Numbered from the stretch's first letter, positions 43,225 to 52,879 are shown. The stretch: 64,000 bases of DNA from Acetobacteraceae bacterium (GCA_027482245.1 JAIXWG010000022.1:1-64000), one strand, 5' to 3'. The notes: a model not told the origin generated them from the sequence alone. Numbers and translations are program-made.

Positions 43225-46200
43225 ATGGATGACGCCGCCCTCGCCGCCCGCCTGCAGGACGCCCGACGCGGCCTGCTGGACCTGTCGACCCGCAACCGCC
43301 TGCTGGCCCTGCCGAAGCCCGGCCGGTCCCGCGGCGTCCTGATCCTGCAGGACGAGGATGCGGATTTCGTGCTGGAGGCGCTGGGCGCCGGCCGCGCCTT
43401 CGGCTTCGAGGCCGCACCGGCGGAAGCCCCGCCGGCCGAGCCCGGCGCCACCGAAGCGGCCCCTGCCCCCCGCCGCCGCCGCGCGGCCCGACCCCGCCGG
43501 GTGGAGGGCATCGCCACCGCCGATGCCGGCCAGAGCGCGGAGGATGCCCGCCGCGACACGCGGCTGCGCGTGCGCTTGGCGCCCGAGGAACTGTCCCACC
43601 GCCTCCGCGACCTGATGCAGGATGCCCGCACGGCGCGGGAGGAGACGGGCGTCGCCACCCTGTCCCTCGCGCTCGGCACCCTCGCCTGGCGCGACCCCGC
43701 GACGCCGGAGACAGAGCGCCTGGCGCCGCTGGCCCTGGTGCCGGTGACGCTGGAGCGGGAAGGCGTCGGCCAGACCTACCGCCTGCGCGCCGCGGGGCTG
43801 GAGGTGCAGGAGAACCTCAGCCTGCGGGAGAAGCTCGCCACCGAATTCGGGCTCGACCTGCCGCCCTTCGATGCGGAGGCCTATGACCCGACGGCCTGGG
43901 CGGAGGCCGTCCGCACCGCGATCGGCGGGCGCGACGGCTGGAGTGTGGACGAGGACGGGCTCGCCGTCGGCCTGTTCAGCTTCCAGAAATTCCTGATGTG
44001 GCGGGACCTCGACCCCGCCGCCAATCCGGGCCTGCTCACCCATCCCATGGTCCGCGCCCTGGTGGGCGGAGAGCCGCTCGCCAGCCCGCCGCCCTTCCCC
44101 GACGACACCGACGTGGACGCCGAGATCCCGGTGGAGCGCCTGGATCACGTCATGGATGTGGATGGCAGCCAGGCCCTGGCGGCGGAGGCCGTGCGCCGAG
44201 GCGGCCATACCGTCATCCAGGGCCCGCCCGGCACCGGCAAGTCCCAGACCATCGCCAACATCATCGCCCAGGCCGTGCTGGATGGCCGCCGCGTGCTGTT
44301 CGTGGCGGAGAAGCTGGCAGCGCTGGAGGTGGTGCAGCGCCGCCTCGGCGCCATCGGCCTCGGTGCCGCCTGCCTGGAGTTGCACAGCGAGAAGCAGTCG
44401 AAGCGGGCCGTGCTGGACGAGCTGCGCGCCACCCTCGCCCTGCCGCCGCCTCGGCGGCCGGAGCGGGACGCGCTGGTGCGCCGCCTGGGGTCGCTGCGCG
44501 GCCGCCTCAACGGCCATGCCCGCGCCATGGCCGCGCCCATCGGCGACAGTGGCCGGCCGCTGCATGCCGTGGTCGGGCGACTGGTCGGGCTGCGCGCGAA
44601 CGGCCAGGCCGCACCCGATTTCCTCCTGCCCGCCGGCGACTGGACCGCGGACCGCATCGCGGCGGCCGAGGCGGCGGTCGAGGAGCTCGCCGCCCGCGCG
44701 GCGGAAGGCGGCCCGGCCAGCGCCTGGCGCGGCATCGGCGCGGACCTCGCACCGATCGAGCAGGAGCGCCTGCTGGCCCGCCTGCCCGCGCTGATCCGCG
44801 CGCTCTCCGCCGGTGCCACCGCCCTCTCCCCCGCGGCCCGGGCGCTGGGCCGCCCCGCGCCGGGCGCGGCCGGCGCCGCCGCGCTGCTGGCGCTGTCCCG
44901 CGCCGTGGCCGCCGCGCCCACGCATGACCGAGCCGCCCTTGCCCATCCCGCCTGGGCCGCCGATCCTACGCCGTTGCGCGCCCTGGCCGCGGCACAGGCG
45001 GCGCTGGACGCGGCAGAGGCCGATCGGCGGCTGAAGCCCGGTGCGCTGGCGGAGTCCGGCCTGGCGGAGGCCCGCCAGGCGCTGGCGGCCGGCGGCGGCT
45101 TCTTCGGCTTCCTCTCCGCCACGCAGCGCAATGCCAAGGCGCTGGCCGCGCGCGTCGTGGCTGATGGCGCCGATCCCCTGCCCGCCCTCGATGCCGCCCT
45201 CGCCGGGCAGGAAGCCGCCCGCGCCGTCTCGGCGGGCGAGGCGCTGGGCCGCGCAGCCTTCGGCACGCTCTGGGGCAACGCCCCGGCCATGGCCGCGCTG
45301 CTGGACTGGCGGGATGCCCATGGCGCGGAGGCCGTGGCAGCGCTGGCCGCGGGGATGCCGGTGATCGAGGCCGCGCCGGTGGAGGCCGCCATCGCGGCGC
45401 ATCAAGGCCTGGTCGCCGACACGGCGCTGGACAGCCAGGCGGCCTTCGGCACCGCCGACCCGCCGCTGGCCGACATCGCCGCGCGCCTCGGCGACTGGGC
45501 CGGGCAGCCGGAGACGCTGCCCCTCTGGCTCGGCTGGCGCCGCGCCGTGGCCGCCGCGGGCGACGACCTTTCGCCGATCGTCGATCGCCTGGCCGATGGC
45601 CGCCTGGCCCCCGAAGCCGCCCGCCCCGCCTTCGACTATGCGCTGGAGGAAGCGCTGCTGAAGGCGGCGATGCGCGCCCGCCCTGAACTTGCGGCCTTCG
45701 ACGGCGCGGGCTTCGACCGCCTGGTGACGGAGTTCGCGGAGGCCGACCGCGCGCGCATCGACCTCACGCGGCGCGAATGCAGCGCCGCCCATGCCGCCCG
45801 CATCGCCGGGCTGCGCGACCTGCCGGGCTTCACCCTGCTGATGGGCGAGTTCGAGAAGAAGCGCGGCCACCTGCCCGTCCGCGAATTGCTGCTGCGTGCG
45901 GGCCAGGTCGTGCAGGCCGCGAAGCCGGTCCTCATGATGTCGCCGCTCTCCGTCGCGCAGTTCCTGGCGCCGCCGCATGGGCTGCGCCCCGGCCTCTCCT
46001 TCGACCTGCTCGTGATCGACGAGGCGTCGCAGGTCGAGCCCGTCGATGCGCTCGGCGCCATCGCGCGCTGCGGCCAGGTCGTGGTCGTCGGCGACGACAA
46101 GCAGATGCCGCCCACCCGCTTCTTCCAGCGCATGACGTCGGAGGATGACGAGGCGCTGGAGGCGGAGGAGACCGGCGAGGCCGTGGCGGCGCGGGAGGTG

Positions 46201-47772
46201 GAGAGCATCCTCGGCCTGGCCAATGCGCGCGGCGTGCCCAACGTCATGCTCCGTTGGCACTACCGCAGCCGGCACGAAAGCCTGATCGCGACCAGCAACG
46301 CGGAGTTCTACGGCAACCGGCTCTTCGTCCTCCCCTCGCCCCGCGCGCAGTCGGCGACGCTCGGCCTCTCGCTCGTCCGGGTCGATGGCCAGTGGGAAGC
46401 CGGCGCCGGCGTGAACCGCGCGGAGGCGCGCGCGGTGGCGGAGGCGGTGCTGCGCCATGCGAAGGAGACGCCCGGCGACACGCTCGGCGTCGCCGCCTTC
46501 TCCCTCAAGCAGCGCGACGCGATCCTGGATGCGGTGGAGGCGTTGAGGCGCGAAAGCCCGGACACGGAGGGCTTCTTCACCGCGCATGAGCACGAGCCCT
46601 TCTTCGTGAAGAACCTGGAGAACGTGCAGGGCGACGAGCGCGACGCCATCATCATCAGCGTCGGCTATGCGCGCGGGGCGGACGGCAAGCTCGCCATGCG
46701 CTTCGGTCCGCTCTCCGCCGATGGCGGCGAACGGCGGCTCAACGTGCTCATCACCCGGGCCAAGAAGCGCTGCATCGTCTTCAGCGGCATCGGCGCGGAG
46801 GATATCGACCTCGCCCGCGCTGCCGGCCGCGGCGTCGCCGCCCTCAAGACCTTTCTTCAGGCTGCCGCGACGGGGTTGGGAAGCGGGGCGCCGGCTTCGG
46901 GCGCGATGCGCGCGGGGCTCGGGACGGTGATCGGGGCGGAGATCCAGGCAGCGGGCAAGGAAGCCGTGGGCCGCGTCGGCACCGCAGGGCTGTTCCTGGA
47001 TGTGGCAGCGCGGGAGGGCACGGACTTCGTCCTGGGCGTCGAGGCCGATGCGGGCGACTGGACCAGCATCCGCGCCGCGCGGGACCGGGAGCGCGGCCGC
47101 GCCGCCGCCCTCGCCCAGATGGGCTGGCGCCTGCACCGCGCCTGGTCGCTCGCCTGGCTGCAACGGCCAGAGGCCGAGCGCGCAAGGCTGCGCGTTGCCC
47201 TCGGCGCCACGCCGGAGGCACCGGAAGCCGCGCCGGCTGGCGGGCCAGATCCGGGCCTGGCCGTGCCCTATGTCGAGGCTGCGCCGGAGGTCGACCGCGG
47301 CACCGCCATCCCCGCCATGCCCTTCGCCGCGCTGTCGGACGTGCTGGCCACCATCATCCGCACCGAACAGCCCATCCACGCCGACGCCGTGTTGGAACGC
47401 ATCCGCCTGCTCTGGGGCCGGGAACGGCTGGACGCCGCCGATCGCGCCGCGCTGCAACAGGCGCTGCGCCTGGCGGGCCAGCTCCACGGTGTCAGCGAGG
47501 CGAACGGCTTCTGGACGGCGGAGGACGCGCCTCCAATCGCGCCAAGGGACCGGCGCGCCGCCGCCGCCCATCTCCGCCGCGCCGCCATGGTCGCGCCGGC
47601 GGAGATCGAGGCCGCCGCCCGCGCACTGCTTGCCGCCATGCCGCAGACGACGGAGGCGGAGCTGGCGCCGGGCATCGTGCGCCTGCTGGGCCTCGACTCC
47701 GCCGCGGCGCCGGCCGTCGCGGCCCGGGTCGCGGCCCTGGCCGGGGCGGGGGTGATCACGACCGCGGGTTGA
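43225..47772 (+). CDS. DUF4011 / SF1 helicase / Vsr-like nuclease / DUF3320 protein
   Basis: A 1515-residue multidomain protein. The N-terminal DUF4011 starts at ARRGLLDLSTRNRLLALPKP (residues about 13-290). SF1 (UPF1/DNA2-like, COG1112-type) helicase motifs follow: Walker A GPPGTGKSQT at about 333, Walker B LLVIDEASQVEP near 930, GDDKQMPPTRF near 955, NVQGDERDAIIIS near 1135 and RRLNVLITRAKKR near 1172. A Vsr/MTES_1575-like endonuclease domain lies at about 1240-1330 (FLDVAAREG, VEADAGDW, ARDRERGR, QMGWRLHRAWSLAWL) with its acidic residues kept. A DUF3320-like C-terminus is at about 1350-1435. Such helicase-nuclease fusions are suspected nucleic-acid defence or repair proteins; the role here is inference. 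The gene is a single intact frame. Confidence 0.88.
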   Translation: MDDAALAARLQDARRGLLDLSTRNRLLALPKPGRSRGVLILQDEDADFVLEALGAGRAFGFEAAPAEAPPAEPGATEAAPAPRRRRAARPRRVEGIATADAGQSAEDARRDTRLRVRLAPEELSHRLRDLMQDARTAREETGVATLSLALGTLAWRDPATPETERLAPLALVPVTLEREGVGQTYRLRAAGLEVQENLSLREKLATEFGLDLPPFDAEAYDPTAWAEAVRTAIGGRDGWSVDEDGLAVGLFSFQKFLMWRDLDPAANPGLLTHPMVRALVGGEPLASPPPFPDDTDVDAEIPVERLDHVMDVDGSQALAAEAVRRGGHTVIQGPPGTGKSQTIANIIAQAVLDGRRVLFVAEKLAALEVVQRRLGAIGLGAACLELHSEKQSKRAVLDELRATLALPPPRRPERDALVRRLGSLRGRLNGHARAMAAPIGDSGRPLHAVVGRLVGLRANGQAAPDFLLPAGDWTADRIAAAEAAVEELAARAAEGGPASAWRGIGADLAPIEQERLLARLPALIRALSAGATALSPAARALGRPAPGAAGAAALLALSRAVAAAPTHDRAALAHPAWAADPTPLRALAAAQAALDAAEADRRLKPGALAESGLAEARQALAAGGGFFGFLSATQRNAKALAARVVADGADPLPALDAALAGQEAARAVSAGEALGRAAFGTLWGNAPAMAALLDWRDAHGAEAVAALAAGMPVIEAAPVEAAIAAHQGLVADTALDSQAAFGTADPPLADIAARLGDWAGQPETLPLWLGWRRAVAAAGDDLSPIVDRLADGRLAPEAARPAFDYALEEALLKAAMRARPELAAFDGAGFDRLVTEFAEADRARIDLTRRECSAAHAARIAGLRDLPGFTLLMGEFEKKRGHLPVRELLLRAGQVVQAAKPVLMMSPLSVAQFLAPPHGLRPGLSFDLLVIDEASQVEPVDALGAIARCGQVVVVGDDKQMPPTRFFQRMTSEDDEALEAEETGEAVAAREVESILGLANARGVPNVMLRWHYRSRHESLIATSNAEFYGNRLFVLPSPRAQSATLGLSLVRVDGQWEAGAGVNRAEARAVAEAVLRHAKETPGDTLGVAAFSLKQRDAILDAVEALRRESPDTEGFFTAHEHEPFFVKNLENVQGDERDAIIISVGYARGADGKLAMRFGPLSADGGERRLNVLITRAKKRCIVFSGIGAEDIDLARAAGRGVAALKTFLQAAATGLGSGAPASGAMRAGLGTVIGAEIQAAGKEAVGRVGTAGLFLDVAAREGTDFVLGVEADAGDWTSIRAARDRERGRAAALAQMGWRLHRAWSLAWLQRPEAERARLRVALGATPEAPEAAPAGGPDPGLAVPYVEAAPEVDRGTAIPAMPFAALSDVLATIIRTEQPIHADAVLERIRLLWGRERLDAADRAALQQALRLAGQLHGVSEANGFWTAEDAPPIAPRDRRAAAAHLRRAAMVAPAEIEAAARALLAAMPQTTEAELAPGIVRLLGLDSAAAPAVAARVAALAGAGVITTAG

Positions 47773-47907
47773 CGCCGTTCCCGCTGCCGCCCGACGCGCC
47801 CGGCCACGCAACCATCTCCGTCACCGCCGCGTTGTTCGCCCGTCGGATGATCCGGACCCCCTCCCCGCATCGCCGGGGCCGGCGCCGGAAGAACGAGGAG
47901 CGAAGCG

Positions 47908-48738
47908 ATGTATGCAAAGATCATGAGTGCCGCGGCCCTGGGTCTGCTGGTCGCGGCCTGCGGGACGGATCCGCAGGAACGCGTGCAGGGCGGCGCCGCC
48001 GCCGGTGCCGCGACGGGTGCCGGCATCGGCGCGCTGGGCGGGCCGGTCGGCGCGCTGGCGGGTGCCGCGATCGGTGGCGGCGCGGGCGCCATCACCGGCG
48101 CGACGACCGAGCCGCGTGACGTGAACCTCGGCCGCCCCGTCTGGGAACGCCCGGAGACGCGCATCCCCGGCGTCACCAACAACGGCACGCGTGGCGCCAG
48201 CGGCAGCCATTCCTCGACGCGCCAGGCGCAGCAGGCGCTGGCGTCCCGTGGGTTCAACCCCGGCCCGGCCGATGGCGTCTGGGGTGAGCGTTCGCGCCAG
48301 GCGACGATGGACTTCCAGCGCGCCAACAACATCGCGCCGAGCGGTCGCCTCGACAGCCAGACCATGGCCGCGCTCAACGTCAGCGCCGCCACGACCGGCA
48401 GCACGCGCAGCAGCATGTCGGACCGCGACCGCGCCTATATGGGTGGTGGCCAGGTCAGCCAGAGCCAGGCGCCATCCTCGGGCATGAGCGACCAGCGCGG
48501 CATGGGCACGCCGAACGCCGCGCCGATGGGCACGATGAACAACCCGCCGATGACGGGTTCGGGCCCCTCCACGACCCCGGCCTCGCCGGGTGTCGCGACC
48601 AGCCCGTCCAACCCGCCGAACGTGGCGGCCGGGCAGCAGGTGCCGGGCGCGTCGCGCGGCTCGACGCCGGGTGACGTGAACACCGGCGGCGGCAGCGGCT
48701 CGGGCTCGGGTGGCTCGGGCGGTGGCGCCGGCCGCTGA
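47908..48738 (+). CDS. Peptidoglycan-binding lipoprotein with glycine zipper
   Basis: A 276-residue envelope protein. The lipobox LLVAAC puts Cys at 18. A glycine-zipper stretch (GGAAAGAATGAGIGALGGPVG, about 28-65) may insert in the outer membrane. A PG_binding_1 domain lies at about 102-155 (STRQAQQALASRGFNPGPADG, RQATMDFQRANNI), and the last 110 residues are low-complexity Gly, Ser, Pro and Met. It should anchor the outer membrane to peptidoglycan. A strong terminator follows. Confidence 0.8.
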   Translation: MYAKIMSAAALGLLVAACGTDPQERVQGGAAAGAATGAGIGALGGPVGALAGAAIGGGAGAITGATTEPRDVNLGRPVWERPETRIPGVTNNGTRGASGSHSSTRQAQQALASRGFNPGPADGVWGERSRQATMDFQRANNIAPSGRLDSQTMAALNVSAATTGSTRSSMSDRDRAYMGGGQVSQSQAPSSGMSDQRGMGTPNAAPMGTMNNPPMTGSGPSTTPASPGVATSPSNPPNVAAGQQVPGASRGSTPGDVNTGGGSGSGSGGSGGGAGR

Positions 48739-48759
48739 GGCAGGGCGCTTCGACTGAAG

Positions 48760-48796
48760 GGCGCGGGCGGGGGAAACCCTGCCCGCGCCTTTTTTC
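48760..48796. terminator. Strong rho-independent terminator
   Basis: Stem GGCGCGGGC (48760-48768) and GCCCGCGCC (48781-48789), with an inner GGGG/CCCT part, followed by TTTTTT. It sits between the lipoprotein gene and the convergent TRAP permease gene and probably serves the former. Confidence 0.85.
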
Positions 48797-48798
48797 GT

Positions 48799-50103
48799 TC
48801 AGCGCGCCAGCAGCCACTCCGGAAGGCCCGTGACCAGCGTCACGGGAAACAGCGTGATCAGCACCAGCGTGACCACCAGCATCAGGAAGAAGGGCAGCGA
48901 GGCCAGCGCGACCTCCCCCTGTTCCTTCCCCGTCATCGTCTGCATGACGAAGAGGTTGAAGCCGACCGGGGGCGTGATCTCCGCGATCTCCACCAGCAGC
49001 ACGATGAAGATGCCGAACCACACCAGGTCGAAGCCCGCCTGCTGGATCATCGGCACGACGATCGACGTGGTGAGCACGATCATCGACACGCCATCCAGCG
49101 CGGTGCCGAGCACGATATAGACCACGACCAGCACGGCGATGATGCCGTAGGGGCCGAGGTTCAGCGCGGCGACACCTTCCGCCAGCGCGGCGGGAATGCC
49201 GGTCAGCGCCATCGCCTTGGTCAGGAAGGCGGCGCCGGCCAGGATGAACATGATCATGCAGGACAGCCGCGTGGCGCCCAGCAGGCTGTCGCGGAAGCTC
49301 TCCCAGCTCAGCGTGCGCGTGACCGCCGCCAGCACCAGGCTGCCCAGCACGCCGAAGGCCGCCGCTTCCGTCGCCGTCGCCCAGCCCACGAACATGCTGC
49401 CGATGACGACGACGATCAGGATGGCGCAGGGGATCAACTGGGCGGAGGCGCGCAGCTTCTCCCGCATCGACAGGCGCGGCTCCATCGCCGGCTGCTTGTC
49501 CGGATTCAGCATGGCCCAGACCACGATGTAGGCGCTGAACAGCAGCATCACGAGCAGCCCGGGCAGGCAGCCCGCGATGAAGACGCGGACGATCGAGACC
49601 TCCGCCGCCACCGCGTAGACCACCATGATGATGGAGGGCGGTATCATGATGCCGAGCGTGCCGGCCGTGGCCAGGCTGCCGATCGCGACCCGTTCGTCAT
49701 AGCCGCGCCGCATCAATTCCGGCAGCGCGATCTTGGAGACGGTGGCGCAGGTGGCGGCGGAGGAGCCGGAGACGGAACCGAAGATGCCGCAGGCCAGGAT
49801 GTTGACGTGCAGCAGACGGCCGGGGATGCGCCTCACCCAGGGGGCGAGGCCGTTGAACAGCTCCTCCGACAGCTTCGTGCGGAACAGGATCTCCCCCATC
49901 CAGACGAACATCGGCAGCGCGGCAAGCGTCCAGGATCCCGTCGATTCCCACATGGCACCGGCCAGGAACAGGCCCGGAGTCGGGGAGGCGGTGACCATCG
50001 CGAGGTAGCCGACGGCGGCCAGGCTCATCGAGATCCAGACGCCCGCGCCGAGCAGCATGCACAGCACGACGAGGAGCAGCAGCGACAGCGTGATCAGGTC
50101 CAT
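48799..50103 (-). CDS. dctM: TRAP transporter large permease (DctM)
   Basis: A 434-residue permease with about twelve helices, full DctM length. Conserved parts are FLAGAMWESTGSWTLAALPMFVWMGEIL, GIFGSVSGSSAATCATVSKIALPEL, GTLGIMIPPSIIMVVYAVAAEVS and VEIAEITPPVGFNLFVMQ. It drives solute uptake with sodium or proton gradients together with DctQ and the binding protein. The start at 50103 (MDLITLS) leaves four bases after the DctQ stop. Confidence 0.94.
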   Translation of the reverse strand: MDLITLSLLLLVVLCMLLGAGVWISMSLAAVGYLAMVTASPTPGLFLAGAMWESTGSWTLAALPMFVWMGEILFRTKLSEELFNGLAPWVRRIPGRLLHVNILACGIFGSVSGSSAATCATVSKIALPELMRRGYDERVAIGSLATAGTLGIMIPPSIIMVVYAVAAEVSIVRVFIAGCLPGLLVMLLFSAYIVVWAMLNPDKQPAMEPRLSMREKLRASAQLIPCAILIVVVIGSMFVGWATATEAAAFGVLGSLVLAAVTRTLSWESFRDSLLGATRLSCMIMFILAGAAFLTKAMALTGIPAALAEGVAALNLGPYGIIAVLVVVYIVLGTALDGVSMIVLTTSIVVPMIQQAGFDLVWFGIFIVLLVEIAEITPPVGFNLFVMQTMTGKEQGEVALASLPFFLMLVVTLVLITLFPVTLVTGLPEWLLAR

Positions 50104-50107
50104 GGCG

Positions 50108-50659
50108 CTACACCTCCGCCGAGAAGTCGCCGCGGGCGGCACGGTCTTCCGCAGCCACGACATAGGTCGGCTTGGCGCCGGACAACACGATGACGAGTTC
50201 GTCGATGATGGCCACCAGCAGCAACCCCGCGCCCAGCGGCATCGCCATCTTGGGGATCCAGATCAGGAAGGGCACGGTGCCCTGGGCGACCTCCTCGATC
50301 TCCCAGCTGAACAGCACGTCCTGCGCCGTCCACCAGGTGATGTAGGCGACGACGACGCCCGCGATCCCCAGCGCCAGGATCTCCGCCCCCCGCCGCGCGG
50401 TGGGCGACAGCTTCTCGATCCCCATGCCGACGCGGATCAGCTCGCCCCGCTTGAAGGTGGCGGCCAGCGCGAAGAAGGTGGTGGCGACGCAGAGATAGGC
50501 GCTGAGGTCGTCGGAGCCCGGCACCTGCATGCCCACCTCCCGCAGCCCCATCTGCGCGATCATCACGCCGAAGATGCCGAGCAGCGACAGCGCCGCGACA
50601 TAGGCCGCCAGCGCGTAGATCGCGTCGAGCGTGCGACGCACGAGGCCCGGCGGGTTCAT
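50108..50659 (-). CDS. dctQ: TRAP transporter small permease (DctQ)
   Basis: A 183-residue protein with four helices (YVAALSLLGIFGVMIAQMGL, AYLCVATTFFALAATF, ILALGIAGVVVAYITWW, MAMPLGAGLLLVAIIDELVIVL). FFALAATFKRGELIRVGMGI after helix two is the DctQ signature. The C-terminal 20 residues are a charged tail. It partners DctM, four bases downstream. The receptor gene ends 186 bases upstream; that gap holds nothing I can name. Confidence 0.9.
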   Translation of the reverse strand: MNPPGLVRRTLDAIYALAAYVAALSLLGIFGVMIAQMGLREVGMQVPGSDDLSAYLCVATTFFALAATFKRGELIRVGMGIEKLSPTARRGAEILALGIAGVVVAYITWWTAQDVLFSWEIEEVAQGTVPFLIWIPKMAMPLGAGLLLVAIIDELVIVLSGAKPTYVVAAEDRAARGDFSAEV

Positions 50660-50845
50660 GCGGGGCAGCGCCGGCCAGCGGGCCGGGCCGCCACCACGTG
50701 GCGGTCGATGGTCATTGTCGTGAAGCCCCCGCGTTGCAACCTTGGGCCGGGATCATCGGAGCCCCCCGCGAGGGGCGCAAGACCCGCAGCCCCCCGCACC
50801 GGCATCCCGGATCACGCCCTGCACAGCGGGGCGGCGGCCATTGCC

Positions 50846-51829
50846 TCAGCGGGAGGCGCGATAGGCCTCCAGCATCCGCCGGCCGTCATCGCCGGCGCGG
50901 GTCGCCCATTCGTCGATCATCGTCGTGCCGGCCTGGCGGATCGCCGCCAGCAGCGCGGGCGATGCGTCCACCACCTGCACGCCACGGGCGACCATGCGTG
51001 CCTCGGCTTCCGCCTGCGCTTCCTCCGCCATGCGCCAGCCCCGTGCCTCCGCCTCTCGCGCCGCGGCCAGGACGGCGTTGCGCTGCGGCTCCGTCAGCGC
51101 CTCCAGCGCCCGGCGGCTGACGAAGACGGCGTTCTTGCTGGTGGCGATGGAGGCACGGATGAAGACGCGGGAATAGTCCCAGACCGCCGTATCCGCCGCG
51201 ACCGGCGCGGTCGTCAGCTGCGCCTGGATGATGCCGCTGGCGAAGGCCTGGGGCACTTCCGGCGCCGTCACCAGCACGCCCTGCGCCCCCAGCAGCACCG
51301 CGAGGCGCGTCGAGATCGGGCTGTAGCTGCGCAGCCGCAGGCCGCGGAACTGCGCGGGGTCGGTGATCGGCTGGTTCGCCGTGATCGCCACCTGCGGCCA
51401 GGGCGCCATGTAGAGCAGCGCAAGCCCTTGCCGGGCCAGCCGCGCCTCGATGAAGGGGGCCTGCACCGCCGCCAGGCGGCGCGCATCGTCCAGGTTCTGC
51501 ACCAGGCCCGGCACCGCATCGGCGTCGAAGAAGGGATCCTCGTTGCCATAGGCCGTCAGCAGGATTTCCCCGAGCTGGATCTGGCCGGACTGCACGCTTC
51601 GCTTGATCTGCGGCTGCGGGACCAGGCTGCCATTGCTGCGGAGCTGGATCTGCAGCGCCTCGCCACTGGCCTGCGCGACATCGGCGATGAAGGCGCGGAG
51701 GTTGCGCGTGTGGTAGTTGCCATCGGCGAAGCCCGTCGCGGCCTGCCAGCGACTGGCCTGGGCCTGCGCGCCGCGCGACAGCGCTGCGGCAGCGGCGGCA
51801 CCCAGTGCCGCGCGGCGTCCGAACATCAT
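50846..51829 (-). CDS. dctP: TRAP transporter substrate-binding protein (DctP), first copy
   Basis: A 327-residue receptor with a twin-basic leader (MMFGRRAALGAAAAAALSRGAQAQA). Motifs are FADGNYHTRNLRAFIADV, VQSGQIQLGEILLTAYGNEDPFFDADAVPGLV, FRGLRLRSYSP and SGIIQAQLTTA. It is a paralogue of the protein at 51896-52879, of the same length and with many identical stretches. The double ATG at 51829/51826 is the likely start; a TTG at 51847 is less so. It is the receptor nearest to the DctQ and DctM genes. Confidence 0.88.
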   Translation of the reverse strand: MMFGRRAALGAAAAAALSRGAQAQASRWQAATGFADGNYHTRNLRAFIADVAQASGEALQIQLRSNGSLVPQPQIKRSVQSGQIQLGEILLTAYGNEDPFFDADAVPGLVQNLDDARRLAAVQAPFIEARLARQGLALLYMAPWPQVAITANQPITDPAQFRGLRLRSYSPISTRLAVLLGAQGVLVTAPEVPQAFASGIIQAQLTTAPVAADTAVWDYSRVFIRASIATSKNAVFVSRRALEALTEPQRNAVLAAAREAEARGWRMAEEAQAEAEARMVARGVQVVDASPALLAAIRQAGTTMIDEWATRAGDDGRRMLEAYRASR

Positions 51830-51855
51830 GATTGTCGTTTCCCCCAAAGAAAGAA

Positions 51856-51878
51856 CCCCGGCGCTGCCGGCGCCGGGG
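51856..51878 (-). terminator. Hairpin between the two receptor genes
   Basis: Nine-base-pair perfect stem CCCCGGCGC (51856-51864) and GCGCCGGGG (51870-51878), followed on the minus strand by TTCTTTCTTT. It lies after the second receptor gene and before the first; as a terminator or attenuator it could make the distal receptor more abundant than the rest. Confidence 0.75.
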
Positions 51879-51895
51879 TCTCGGTCACGCCCTGC

Positions 51896-52879
51896 TCAGG
51901 CGCGGTAGGCGTCGATCAGCTTCTTGCCGTCCTCGCCAGCGCGGCCGACCCATTCCTCGGTCATGGTCGCGCTGACGCGGCGCAGCCCCGCCAGGAACTC
52001 CTCGGTCGGCGGCACGATCTGCATGCCGCGGGACCCGAGCGTCGATTCCGTGCTGCGCTGCGCCTCGCTGCTCAGCTCATAGCCGCGGCGCTCGGCGGCG
52101 GCGGCGGCGGCGCGCACCACCTGCTGGTCGGCGGGGGACAGCCCCTCCATCGCCCGGCGGGACACCATCACGGCATTCTTGGTCATGGAGAAGCCGAGCG
52201 GCGTGAAGACGCGCGCATAGTCCCAGGCGGAGGTATCGACGCCGGTCTGGGCGGAGGTGATCTGCGCCTGAACCACGCCGGTGGCGAAGGCCTGTGCCAG
52301 TTCCGCCGCCTGCACCAGCGTGGGCTGCGCGCCGACCAGGGCGGCGAAGCGGTTGGTGGCCGGGCTGAAGGTGCGGAAGCGCAGGCCGCGCAGCCCCTCG
52401 ATCGTTGGGATCGGGGCCTGGGCATAGAGGCCCGCGGGCGGCCAGGGCACGGTGTAGAGCAGGCTCAGCCCCTGCCGCGCCAGGCGCGTCTCGATATAGG
52501 GCTTCTGCAGGTCGGCCAGCTTCTTCGCCTCGGCGAAGTTGGTGACTAGCTGCGGGATGGCGTCGGCGTCGAAGAAGACGTCCTCGTTCGAATAGGCGGT
52601 CAGCAGGATCTCGCCCATCTGCACCTGGCCCTGCTGCACGCCACGCTTGATCTGCGGCATGGGCAGGAGGCTGGCGTTGGAATGCAGCTGGACCTGCACG
52701 CGCCCGCCGGTGCCGGCCTGGATCTCCTCGATGAAGGTCCGGATGTTGCGGGTGTGGAAGTTCCCGTCGGGATAGGGCGTCGCCATCTGCCAGCGGGCCT
52801 GCGCGGCGGCGGGGCCGGTCAGGGCGGGCACGGCGAGCGCCGCGCCGGAGGCGGCGAGAAGGTGGCGGCGGCTGATCAT
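51896..52879 (-). CDS. dctP: TRAP transporter substrate-binding protein (DctP), second copy
   Basis: A 327-residue receptor with a twin-Arg leader (MISRRHLLAASGAALAVPALTGPAAAQ). YPDGNFHTRNIRTFIEEI, VQQGQVQMGEILLTAYSNEDVFFDADAIPQLV and TGVVQAQITSA align without gaps to the neighbouring copy, so the two arose by tandem duplication. GGGAG lies nine bases before the ATG. It is the first gene of the TRAP operon; a hairpin separates it from the next. Confidence 0.88.
   Translation of the reverse strand: MISRRHLLAASGAALAVPALTGPAAAQARWQMATPYPDGNFHTRNIRTFIEEIQAGTGGRVQVQLHSNASLLPMPQIKRGVQQGQVQMGEILLTAYSNEDVFFDADAIPQLVTNFAEAKKLADLQKPYIETRLARQGLSLLYTVPWPPAGLYAQAPIPTIEGLRGLRFRTFSPATNRFAALVGAQPTLVQAAELAQAFATGVVQAQITSAQTGVDTSAWDYARVFTPLGFSMTKNAVMVSRRAMEGLSPADQQVVRAAAAAAERRGYELSSEAQRSTESTLGSRGMQIVPPTEEFLAGLRRVSATMTEEWVGRAGEDGKKLIDAYRA

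Noticed and set aside
42859..47811. A 1650-codon open frame antisense to the helicase-nuclease gene.
   Set aside because: It has no recognisable domain, is dominated by Arg, Gly, Ala, Gln and His, and mirrors a well-supported gene. Long antisense frames are expected at this GC content.
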